Shown here: piece after piece, positions 7,251 through 13,517 of the stretch
How positions within the stretch are numbered: position 1 is the stretch's first letter
Layout: each line of letters begins with the position of its first letter
Origin: Bacteroidales bacterium UBA2939
GTDB taxonomy: Bacteria; Bacteroidota; Bacteroidia; Bacteroidales; P3
Reading direction: 5' to 3'
Assembly (NCBI GenBank): GCA_002349055.1
Contig: DECD01000034.1
Location: forward strand, 2,260-22,047
DNA: 19,788 nucleotides
Program-made: the position numbers and the translations under genes
Notes under the pieces: generated by a model
Told to the model about the DNA's origin: nothing
Seen by the model: the letters and a program-made list of their open reading frames with translations, nothing else
Database searches by the model: none

Positions 7251-8917
7251 TAAAAACTGGTTGTCAAACTGAACGTCAAACCGTTGCTGGCCGGCACCAC
7301 ACGGCACACGCCGCCGATGCACAGCAGGCCCTCGCGCTGTTTGCCGTAGCCCACCTGAAGGCGCGTGGCGCCGTGGGTGTAGCCCACCGAGAGGTTGTAG
7401 TAGTTGCCAATGCCGTCGTTGTAGGCATATTGGTCGCTGGCCGAGACGAACCAGTGGGTGCCGATGTTCCACTCCACAAGGCCCATCACCCAGTCGCCCG
7501 CGCGGCGGTCGTTGTGCTCGGGGTCGTCGGCGTCGTAGTGGCTGTCGCTGCCCATCCATTCGGCCTCGAAGCGCAGCGAGTGTTTCTTGTTCACCTTCCA
7601 CGCCACGTCGGCCACCACTATGTTGTTGTGGTGCAGGCTGCCAGGCTCGTTCTCCACCACGGGGTTGAACACCTGGTAGGCGTAGGTGGCTGTTACCTTC
7701 ACAGCCTTCGAGAGTTTCTTGGCCACCTCGACCGACACGTCGCCGTAGAGCAGCTGCCCGAGGCCGCTGTTCACCTCGTAGCCATCGGTACCCGCACCGC
7801 CCGTGACGGTGGTGTCCAAGCCGTAAACCACCGAGCTGTTGAGGTGGAGGTCGGTACCGTATTCGCCGCCGAGGAAGGTTCCTTTCTTGAACTTATACAT
7901 CACGTCTCCTTGCAGGCCCTGCTCACCGTTCACCTGTGTGGCATAGGGGTACATGGAGAGGAAAGCGTAGGTGTGGTTCTTCGTGATGGCGGGCAGGTAG
8001 TTGATATACAGCATCTCGCCGCTCTGCGAACGGTCGGCCTTGAAGCCCATGTTGTCGATGCGCTTGGCCTGGATGCCGGCGCTGAAGCCGCGCTGCGAAT
8101 AGTTGAGGTTCAGCAGCAGGCCCTGGCCGGGACGGTAGATATAACCGTTTATCGTGTTGGGGTCCTGCCCCTTGTAGGCATACTCCGCCTGGAGGCTCCA
8201 GTTGCCGTAGCCCAGGTCGGCACGCACGCTCGAGGCTCCCACGTTGAGCGGCAGGTTGAGCTTGTACTCGGGGTCGGCCGATGAGGGAATCACCTCGTCG
8301 GTCTCGTATTTGCTCACAAATCCCGCTCCCAGTGTAACGCGGAACTTGCTTTCGCCCAACGACTTGATGAGGCTGCCGAGGTTCACCTCGCCGTCCACGC
8401 CGCGCACCAGACCTTCGCTGTAGAACCAGTACGTCCTCTCCTTGCCAATCACGCCCTTGATGGTGATGCCGTCGATGGGGCGCAGCGTCACGTTCAATCC
8501 GCGGATGGAGTTGTCGAGGCCCAGGTAGCGGTCCTCGTAGGTGCGCAAAATCATGCCGCTGCCGAACTGCTCGTAGAAGTTACCAGCGGTGACACTCAGC
8601 CGCTCGCCGTTGTAGCTCACGAAATAGTTGGCCAGGCCCTCGCCCTCGTACTGTGCGTCGAAACCCAGCAGGGGTTTCTCGTACATCTCGAAGCGCAAGC
8701 CCGCGCTGAAGTCGCCGTTGGTGTACAATATGTCGGCGCGCGCGTTCATCAGCAGCTTCTCCGGCACATCCTGCGAGCCTATCGTGCTGTCGGCGTGGCT
8801 CATCTGCCCGTCCACCTGCACATTGCCCGTCACATGGCCGCCCATGATGCCCTGAGCCGACGCCGTCGTGGCGCCGCCTATCAGCAGGGCTGTCATTATC
8901 AGTTTCAATCTGTTCAT
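7250..8917 (-). CDS. DUF6029 family outer-membrane protein
   Basis: A 555-aa protein read from ATG 8917, which gives the signal peptide MNRLKLIMTALLIGG...ASAQ; 25 further residues upstream are open but overlap the promoter. The mature protein starts GIMGGHVTGNVQVDGQM and contains long runs of alternating strands (for example FEMYEKPLLGFDAQYEGEG and NFYEQFGSGMILRTYEDR). It ends in GLTFSLTTSF with a terminal Phe, as expected of an outer-membrane beta-barrel. The pattern matches DUF6029, a Bacteroidota-specific family of unknown function. It is the first gene after a promoter-like sequence and is followed by the Omp28-like lipoprotein, a pairing that suggests a barrel plus surface lipoprotein complex (inference). 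Confidence 0.8.
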   Translation of the reverse strand: MNRLKLIMTALLIGGATTASAQGIMGGHVTGNVQVDGQMSHADSTIGSQDVPEKLLMNARADILYTNGDFSAGLRFEMYEKPLLGFDAQYEGEGLANYFVSYNGERLSVTAGNFYEQFGSGMILRTYEDRYLGLDNSIRGLNVTLRPIDGITIKGVIGKERTYWFYSEGLVRGVDGEVNLGSLIKSLGESKFRVTLGAGFVSKYETDEVIPSSADPEYKLNLPLNVGASSVRADLGYGNWSLQAEYAYKGQDPNTINGYIYRPGQGLLLNLNYSQRGFSAGIQAKRIDNMGFKADRSQSGEMLYINYLPAITKNHTYAFLSMYPYATQVNGEQGLQGDVMYKFKKGTFLGGEYGTDLHLNSSVVYGLDTTVTGGAGTDGYEVNSGLGQLLYGDVSVEVAKKLSKAVKVTATYAYQVFNPVVENEPGSLHHNNIVVADVAWKVNKKHSLRFEAEWMGSDSHYDADDPEHNDRRAGDWVMGLVEWNIGTHWFVSASDQYAYNDGIGNYYNLSVGYTHGATRLQVGYGKQREGLLCIGGVCRVVPASNGLTFSLTTSF

Positions 8918-8937
8918 TTTAACGTCCAAATTTTTTG

Positions 8938-8968
8938 CAAAATTACGAAAAATTTTCCACATACTAAA
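8938..8968 (-). promoter_or_regulatory. Bacteroides-type promoter for DUF6029 unit
   Basis: On the minus strand the -7 box TAATTTTG (8945-8938) matches TAnnTTTG, and TTTA (8968-8965) stands 19 nt upstream in the -33 position (consensus TTTG). The ATG is 20 bp downstream of the -7 box. The spacing equals that of the two other promoters in the window. Confidence 0.55.
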
Positions 8969-9001
8969 CCTAAAAAACGCACAGATTTCCACTTGCTGCT
9001 A

Positions 9002-9081
9002 ACTACCTGATAGCTACCTATCAACTGCCTATCATCTCCCTACCAACTCCTACCATTGTAGGAGTTGGTAGGGTGTTGATA
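9002..9081. repeat. Long inverted repeat in the DUF6029-TlpA gap
   Basis: A perfect 16-bp stem (CCCTACCAACTCCTAC at 9038-9053 with its complement at 9058-9073, loop CATT) is flanked by less perfect arms (CCTATCAACTGCC on the left, TGTTGATAGGG on the right). The left arm has about 10-nt periodicity (CTACCTATCA, CTGCCTATCA, CTCCCTACCA). It lies between the terminator of unit B and the promoter of unit A. It has no T-run, so it looks like a mobile palindromic repeat or RNA structure rather than a terminator. The rest of the 265-bp gap (8918-9182) holds only the promoter and terminator. Confidence 0.75.
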
Positions 9082-9126
9082 GGGCGATGATACGCCGATG
9101 GTGCGGGGTTCATGGCAGGAGGGTAC

Positions 9127-9167
9127 AAAAAAAAAGCCCCTTGTCCTGTTGAGAGAACAAGGGGCTT
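9127..9167 (-). terminator. Rho-independent terminator after TlpA gene
   Basis: A perfect 11-bp stem (AAGCCCCTTGT at 9134-9144 with ACAAGGGGCTT at 9157-9167, 12-nt loop) is followed on the minus strand by a run of nine T (9135-9127, partly in the stem). It lies 15 bp past the TlpA stop and ends the seven-gene unit B. Confidence 0.9.
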
Positions 9168-9182
9168 GTCTGATGTGAAAAA

Positions 9183-9689
9183 TTATTTCAGCAGTTCGCG
9201 GACTTTCTCGATGACTTCCTCTTCGCCGCCGTCCTGGTAGCCGGTGTGCTGCCAGACAATCTCACCCTCGCCGTTGAGGATGAAGGTGTGGGGCACGTTG
9301 ACTACGCCCATGACGCGCTTGAGGTCGGAGTTTTGGTCGAGGTAAATTTCATAGGGCCAGTCGTTTCCCTCGGCATGGGGTTTGACGCGGGCAGCCGAGC
9401 GGGCATCGTCGATGCTGATGGCCACGAGTTTGACGCCGGTCTCCTCCTGCCACTCCTCATAGACCTCCTTGATGTTGTTGAGCTCGCGGTTGCAGGGTTT
9501 GCACCACGTGGCCCAGAAGGAGATGATGACGGGCTTGCCGTCGTTCTGGATGACGGAGGACTGGACGTTTTGTCCGTCGATGGTTTTCAGGGTGATGTTC
9601 TGCGGCATCTTGGCGTTCTGAGCCTCAGAAATTGAAAATTGAAAATTGAAAATTGAAAATAGGGCAAATGCCAAAAGGATTTTTTTCAT
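9183..9689 (-). CDS. TlpA-family thiol:disulfide oxidoreductase
   Basis: A 168-aa exported thioredoxin. Residues 1-23 are a signal peptide (MKKILLAFAL...SEAQ) whose hydrophobic core, residues 10-21, is encoded by ATTTTCA tandem repeats. The fold is clear: ISFWATWCKPCNREL with the active site WCKPC (62-66), then VKLVAISIDD, and NVPHTFILNGEGEIVWQHTGY with the cis-proline. TlpA proteins act in the periplasm, typically keeping cysteines reduced for cytochrome maturation or other targets; the partner here is unknown. There is no lipobox, so it is probably soluble. It is the last gene of unit B, 38 bp after the polyprenyl synthetase, with a terminator directly downstream. Confidence 0.9.
   Translation of the reverse strand: MKKILLAFALFSIFNFQFSISEAQNAKMPQNITLKTIDGQNVQSSVIQNDGKPVIISFWATWCKPCNRELNNIKEVYEEWQEETGVKLVAISIDDARSAARVKPHAEGNDWPYEIYLDQNSDLKRVMGVVNVPHTFILNGEGEIVWQHTGYQDGGEEEVIEKVRELLK
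9629..9661. repeat. AAAATTG tandem repeat inside TlpA signal peptide
   Basis: Four-plus copies of the 7-mer AAAATTG, read on the minus strand as FSIFNFQFSIS. These codons form most of the hydrophobic core of the signal peptide. Confidence 0.85.
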
Positions 9690-9727
9690 GGTGTTTATTT
9701 TTAATTCTTAATTAATAATAGGTATCG

Positions 9728-10450
9728 TTATAGGTTAATTTCTTGCAGTGCTTTTTCTTCTTGTTCAATGAGTTGTTGAGTGAAGGGCGTTGCTTCGCCG
9801 TCGGCAAGGTCGTCGCGGAGCTGGAAGAGGCGTCCGTAGTGGAGGCCGTAGTCGCGAAGGGCAGGGTCGCCCAGCTCGGCAGCGAGGGCGAAGAGGTTGG
9901 CGGTCTTGCCGTCGATGATTTTCAGGTAAGTGGCAGGGCTACTGAGTGGCTGAGTGGCAGAGTAATCCTGTTGCAGCAACTCGGCTTCGACCATGCTTTT
10001 GACGGTGGCGATGAAGCGGTCGGTGACCGACTGGTCTCCTACCTCGCTGAGGAGTTGCATGATGGAGACAAGGTGGTAGTCGCCCACGAGGACGGCCACG
10101 GCGTTGTTCCACTGGGCGTTGACCGAGGGTTGTCCGCGGCGTGTCTGGTCGCGGTCGATGACATCGTCGTGCAGCAGCGAGGCGTTGTGGAGCATCTCGA
10201 CGGCCGTGGCGAGGAGCAGTGTGCGGCGCGGTACTGTAGAGACGCGGCCTGCCGCGTCTCTATGGCCTGCCGCGTCTTTATGGGTATAGGCGGCGAGGAG
10301 CATGCGCGGACGCAGCATCTTGCCGGTGCGGTTGGCGCTGTAGGCTTCCACCTGGCGCAGCAGGTCGCCGTCGCCGCCGGTCATGCGCCGCAGGTATTCT
10401 TCGCGCACAAGGCCGAGTTGCTCTTCTATGAGGTTAGTTTCCAAATTCAT
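9728..10450 (-). CDS. Short polyprenyl synthetase (trans-isoprenyl diphosphate synthase)
   Basis: A 240-aa protein of the trans-prenyltransferase fold, which condenses isopentenyl diphosphate onto an allylic diphosphate to make quinone or carrier lipid chains. GKMLRPRMLLAA (43-54), the first aspartate motif LLHDDVIDRDQTRRG (DDVID 95-99) and the second, FQLRDDLADG (DDLAD about 213-217), are all present. The usual family length is about 300-330 residues; here the chain stops only 23 residues after the second motif, so the C-terminal helices that follow it (normally with G.K.GxD and further helices) are missing. Residues 56-72 (THKDAAGHRDAAGRVST) are encoded by a palindromic repeat dimer, and 159-169 by another repeat. 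It may be a reduced, still folded enzyme or a decaying one. Its ATG overlaps the dapA end by 17 bp. Confidence 0.8.
   Translation of the reverse strand: MNLETNLIEEQLGLVREEYLRRMTGGDGDLLRQVEAYSANRTGKMLRPRMLLAAYTHKDAAGHRDAAGRVSTVPRRTLLLATAVEMLHNASLLHDDVIDRDQTRRGQPSVNAQWNNAVAVLVGDYHLVSIMQLLSEVGDQSVTDRFIATVKSMVEAELLQQDYSATQPLSSPATYLKIIDGKTANLFALAAELGDPALRDYGLHYGRLFQLRDDLADGEATPFTQQLIEQEEKALQEINL
9938..9973. repeat. GAGTGGCTGAGTGGCAG repeat in polyprenyl synthetase
   Basis: A short repeat GGCTACTGAGTGGCTGAGTGGCAGAGTA read on the minus strand as YSATQPLSSPA. It resembles the CTGAGTGACTGAGTGA sequence at the convergent ends near 1170-1188. Confidence 0.5.
10235..10284. repeat. GACGCGGC palindromic repeat, partial dimer
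   Basis: TGTAG is followed by AGAGACGCGG, CCTG spacer and CCGCGTCTCT, then ATGG and a second half-copy CCTGCCGCGTCTTTATGG. It lies in frame in the polyprenyl synthetase. A single copy with the same left flank TGTAG and right flank ATGGGT lies at 18974-19005. The GTAG beside a hairpin resembles the foot of REP elements that RAYT transposases recognise (inference). Confidence 0.85.
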
Positions 10451-11318
10451 TGTTGAGGGTGGATAGTTTGTTGTAGAGTGTTTTGGAAGCTTTGACGAGC
10501 GGCAGGCGCAGGATGTTGGTGATGGAGCCTTGAATTTCGAGCAGTGCCTTGATGCCCGTGGGGTTGCCCTCTTCGAAGATGGCGTTCATCAGGGGCAGCA
10601 TGCGGTAGTGGAGCGGCAGCGCCTTCTTGAGGTCGCCCTTCATGGCGAAACGCACCATGTCGGACATCTCCTTGGGCAAAGCGTTGGCCATCACCGAGAT
10701 GACGCCGTCGGCACCGAGGGCGAGCATGGGGAGGGTGAGGGCGTCGTCGCCGCTGATGACGCGGAAACTCGCGGGACGCTGGCGCAGAATTTCCATCACC
10801 TGCTGGAGGTTGCCCGAGGCTTCCTTGATGCCGATGATGTTGGGGCAGTCGTGGGCGAGGGCGAGGGTGGTCTCGGCCGTGAGGTTGACACCGGTGCGGC
10901 CCGGCACGTTGTACATGATCACTGGGACGGGCGACACCTCGGCAATGTTGCGGTAGTGTTGCATGAGGCCGCGCTGGTTGGGCTTGTTGTAGTAGGGGGT
11001 GACGGAAAGGATACCGCTTATGCCCTCGAAAGAGGTGTGGGCAATGGTGTCGGTGATGTTGAGGGTGTTGTTGCCGCCGAGGCCGAGCATGATGGGGCAG
11101 CGTCCCGCAACGGTCTCGACGATAAAGCTTTGCACGGCTGAACGCTCGCTTTCGGTCATGGTGGCGGCCTCGGAAGTGGTGCCGAGGGCCACGATATAGT
11201 CAACGCCTGAGGCGATGATGTGCTCGATGAGGGATTCGAGTTTGGTGAAGTCGACAGTCTCTTTGCGGAAGGGGGTGACGAGGGCCACGCCCGTGCCGGT
11301 GAAAATGGATTGTTTCAT
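10434..11318 (-). CDS. dapA: 4-hydroxy-tetrahydrodipicolinate synthase
   Basis: A 294-aa cytoplasmic TIM-barrel enzyme that condenses pyruvate with aspartate semialdehyde, the first committed step to diaminopimelate and lysine, needed for peptidoglycan. The family signature is clear: GVALVTPF, GTTSEAATM (residues 46-54, TTSE in the position of the usual TTGE), SVTPYYNKPNQ, the catalytic Tyr136 in MYNVPGRTG, and the Schiff-base Lys165 in IIGIKEASGN. The length is normal for the family. DUF6913 ends 3 bp upstream of the ATG, and the polyprenyl synthetase start lies 17 bp inside this gene's 3' end, so the three are tightly co-transcribed. No lysine riboswitch is visible. Confidence 0.95.
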   Translation of the reverse strand: MKQSIFTGTGVALVTPFRKETVDFTKLESLIEHIIASGVDYIVALGTTSEAATMTESERSAVQSFIVETVAGRCPIMLGLGGNNTLNITDTIAHTSFEGISGILSVTPYYNKPNQRGLMQHYRNIAEVSPVPVIMYNVPGRTGVNLTAETTLALAHDCPNIIGIKEASGNLQQVMEILRQRPASFRVISGDDALTLPMLALGADGVISVMANALPKEMSDMVRFAMKGDLKKALPLHYRMLPLMNAIFEEGNPTGIKALLEIQGSITNILRLPLVKASKTLYNKLSTLNNEFGN

Positions 11319-11321
11319 ATA

Positions 11322-11861
11322 CTATTTATTAATCATTCCTAAATATTCTATAACATTGTTGAAGAAGCCTTTGAGTTCCATCTGTCCGTCGCCGCGGATG
11401 ATGAGGTCGTAGGTCTCTGTGGGGTTCTCTGAGGGGTTGGCATAGACCACTTTGAGGTCGGCTGTGGTTCGGAGGGCGACATACTGTGCAAAGAAGTTAC
11501 CCGTGCCGACGGTGTCGATGAGGAGGTCGTATTTCTCGGACATGAATCCCTTGATGGATCCCCACGAGGGGATGCCCCAGAAGTTGAGGTCCTTCTTGGC
11601 ACGGCAGACGGTGGTTCCCTGACGCGAGACGACGAAACGGGGTGTCTGCTCATGCAATCCTATGATGCTCACCTTCTTGTCCTGGTTCTCCATGACAGTG
11701 GCAAAGTGGTTGAGGATATTCCAGTTCTGCTCGTTGTCGAAACGGCAGATGATGCCGATGGTTTTGATGTTCTGGATATTCTCGATGCGTTTCTGTCGCG
11801 GGAGGGCCTTGAGGGTGCGGAGAATTTTTCTCCGACGGATGTTCTTAATGAATTCAAACAT
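11322..11861 (-). CDS. DUF6913 family protein
   Basis: A 179-aa protein without signal peptide or membrane segment, beginning with a basic helix MFEFIKNIRRRKILRTLKAL. The body alternates strands and helices: TIGIICRFDNEQ, KVSIIGLHEQ, LNFWGIPSWGSIKGF, YDLLIDTVGTGNFFAQYVAL and VVYANPSENPTETYDLIIRG. This matches DUF6913, a Bacteroidota family of unknown function. In my memory it is often next to dapA in this phylum, as here (3 bp apart), but no role in lysine synthesis has been shown. RnhB ends 20 bp upstream. Confidence 0.75.
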   Translation of the reverse strand: MFEFIKNIRRRKILRTLKALPRQKRIENIQNIKTIGIICRFDNEQNWNILNHFATVMENQDKKVSIIGLHEQTPRFVVSRQGTTVCRAKKDLNFWGIPSWGSIKGFMSEKYDLLIDTVGTGNFFAQYVALRTTADLKVVYANPSENPTETYDLIIRGDGQMELKGFFNNVIEYLGMINK

Positions 11862-11881
11862 ATTATATTTGGATTTATGGA

Positions 11882-12499
11882 TTACAGCCCGTCAGGGCTG
11901 GGAGATTCAAAAAGGGAATGTTGTCGGTAGAGCGCGAAAGAGCGGCGGTGGAGCGGCGAGGGGCCGAACTGCTCGATGGCGCGGTAGTGGTCGGCGGTGG
12001 GGTAGCCTTTGTTGTGGTCCCATCCGTAGCAGGGGTATTGCTCGTGGAGTTTCCTCATGATTTCGTCGCGGTGGGTCTTGGCCAGGATGCTGGCTGCGGC
12101 CACGGGCATGTATTTGGCGTCGCCCTTGACGACGCACTGGTAGGGGATGTCGGTCTCGTTGTAGAAGCGGTTGCCGTCGATGATGAGGAATTCGGGCTTG
12201 ACATTCAGCTGTTTCACGGCCTGGCACATGGCGTGGGTGGAAGCATGGAGGATGTTGAGGCGGTCGATTTCCTCGGGTTCCACCACGGATACCGCCCAAG
12301 CTATGGCCTCACGCTCAATCTCTTCGCGCAGCTGGTCGCGTCGGCGTTCGGAGAGTTGCTTCGAGTCGTTGAGGAGTGGGTTGGCGTAGTCGTTGGGCAG
12401 GATGACGGCGGCAGCCACCACGGGTCCCGCCAAGGGGCCGCGGCCGGCCTCGTCGCACCCCGCCTCGCGGCGGCCAGGTATGATGTTGAGGGCTAGCAT
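11882..12499 (-). CDS. rnhB: Ribonuclease HII
   Basis: A 205-aa enzyme that cuts the RNA strand of RNA-DNA hybrids and removes single ribonucleotides from DNA. ATG 12499 is chosen since MLALNIIPGR leads straight into the catalytic block AGCDEAGRGPLAGPVVAAAV (Asp16, Glu17); a longer open frame upstream lies inside DUF6427 and lacks family similarity. Also present are LLNDSKQLSERRR, the Asp108 in FLIIDGNRFY, and YMPVAAASILAKTHRDEIM with the last conserved Asp. The start overlaps the end of DUF6427 by 7 bp. The last residues SPDGL are encoded by the small palindrome 11885-11900, so the natural C-terminus may have been extended by a repeat. Confidence 0.93.
   Translation of the reverse strand: MLALNIIPGRREAGCDEAGRGPLAGPVVAAAVILPNDYANPLLNDSKQLSERRRDQLREEIEREAIAWAVSVVEPEEIDRLNILHASTHAMCQAVKQLNVKPEFLIIDGNRFYNETDIPYQCVVKGDAKYMPVAAASILAKTHRDEIMRKLHEQYPCYGWDHNKGYPTADHYRAIEQFGPSPLHRRSFALYRQHSLFESPSPDGL
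11885..11900. repeat. CAGCCC/GGGCTG palindrome at rnhB stop
   Basis: CAGCCC-GTCA-GGGCTG, a 6-bp stem with a 4-nt loop, overlaps the last codons of rnhB. It could attenuate the transcript, but there is no T-run and the operon clearly continues; it may also be a small mobile palindrome. Confidence 0.5.
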
Positions 12500-13479
12500 A
12501 GGACGGCGGCGATGATGATGATGACGAGCAGGATGTCGAAGAGGTTGTCCTTCAGCGTGGAGCGCGAGCGGTTGTGATGGCTCGGCTTGAGAGTGAAACG
12601 CTGGCAGAGGCAGAAAGTGAAGGGGAGGGCCAGGAACTCGAAACTGACGGGGTAGAGTTGCTTGAAGGGCATCAAGGCGACGGTGGTCGCGGTGAGGAGC
12701 ATGAGGGTGGTGGCGTTCTTGGACCATGTGGCGGTTTTCTCTCCCAGGTGGCTCCAGACGATGAAGAGGCTGATGAGGAACGAGAGGATGAGCACGCCGT
12801 TGGCGAAGGACTGGAGTGTGGTGACGTCGCCGACGGAGAGGCTTAGGGTGCCGAACTCGGCTCCCATGGCCACGAACGAGTCGGCAAGGCCGTCGGTGAA
12901 GAGCAGCACGGACCACAGCAGGAAGTAGGGTGCCAGCAGTCCGAGGAAGAATATCGTGATTTCGCGCCAGGAATAGAGTTGGTAGTTGATGGCGATGAGG
13001 AGGTAGGCCACAACAAGGGTTATCGCGGGGAAGTAAATCATCGTGGCAATGCCGATGAGTGCCGCCGAGATGAATATCTTGTCGGACATGATGGAGAGGC
13101 TGGTCTTTCGCAGCAGGAGCTTGTCGATGATGATGATGACCATAAGGGCCGCCATCAGCGAGGGAGTGAGGGTGGTGGCCGTGGCGCTCATGGCCACGAT
13201 GAAGAGCAGGGTGGGGAGGAGGCTGTTGCGTGGCGCGAGGCCGGCGTTGGCCAATACAAGGTTGGCGAAGAATCCCGCCAGCACCACCAGCACCATGGCG
13301 ATGATGACACCGACGAGGGGTGGAATCGACAGGTTGAAGATGAGGTCGTAGAGTGGCGAGAAATGGCCCGAAGGTGCCATGGGCTGCGGGTCGGCAAGGG
13401 CTTTGGCCCACAGCAAAGCCGTCACCACAAGGATGGTGAAGACCTGGACTATCGTGCTTTTCTCAAATATCTTCAGCAT
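12493..13479 (-). CDS. DUF6427 integral membrane protein
   Basis: A 328-aa protein with about nine hydrophobic segments, starting MLKIFEKSTIVQVFTILVV and continuing with GVIIAMVLVVLAGFFANLVL, ALMVIIIIDKLLL and FFLGLLAPYFLLWSVLLF. It matches DUF6427, a Bacteroidota inner-membrane family of unknown function. The segment NAGLAPRNSLLPTLLFIVAM, between the second and third membrane spans, is the most recognisable part. It begins 33 bp after the S8 peptidase stop and overlaps rnhB by 7 bp at its end. No substrate or enzymatic motif can be seen. Confidence 0.78.
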   Translation of the reverse strand: MLKIFEKSTIVQVFTILVVTALLWAKALADPQPMAPSGHFSPLYDLIFNLSIPPLVGVIIAMVLVVLAGFFANLVLANAGLAPRNSLLPTLLFIVAMSATATTLTPSLMAALMVIIIIDKLLLRKTSLSIMSDKIFISAALIGIATMIYFPAITLVVAYLLIAINYQLYSWREITIFFLGLLAPYFLLWSVLLFTDGLADSFVAMGAEFGTLSLSVGDVTTLQSFANGVLILSFLISLFIVWSHLGEKTATWSKNATTLMLLTATTVALMPFKQLYPVSFEFLALPFTFCLCQRFTLKPSHHNRSRSTLKDNLFDILLVIIIIAAVLC

Positions 13480-13484
13480 ACGCC

Positions 13485-13517
13485 CATTTTTCCTTTCTCA
13501 TTTTTCCTTTCTCATTT
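13485..13517. repeat. 14-nt tandem repeat between peptidase and DUF6427 genes
   Basis: Two full copies of CATTTTTCCTTTCT (13485-13498 and 13499-13512) and a partial third. It fills the spacer and runs into the stop codon of the S8 peptidase (TGA, 13514-13512). Confidence 0.85.

Noticed and set aside
11319..11330. Lysine riboswitch ahead of dapA
   Set aside because: Only 3 bp separate dapA from the preceding gene, leaving no room for a leader.
12500..13411. Long N-terminal extension of the rnhB frame
   Set aside because: It lies within DUF6427 in another phase, gives His/Pro/Arg-rich sequence, and RNase HII starts right before the DEAGRG motif.
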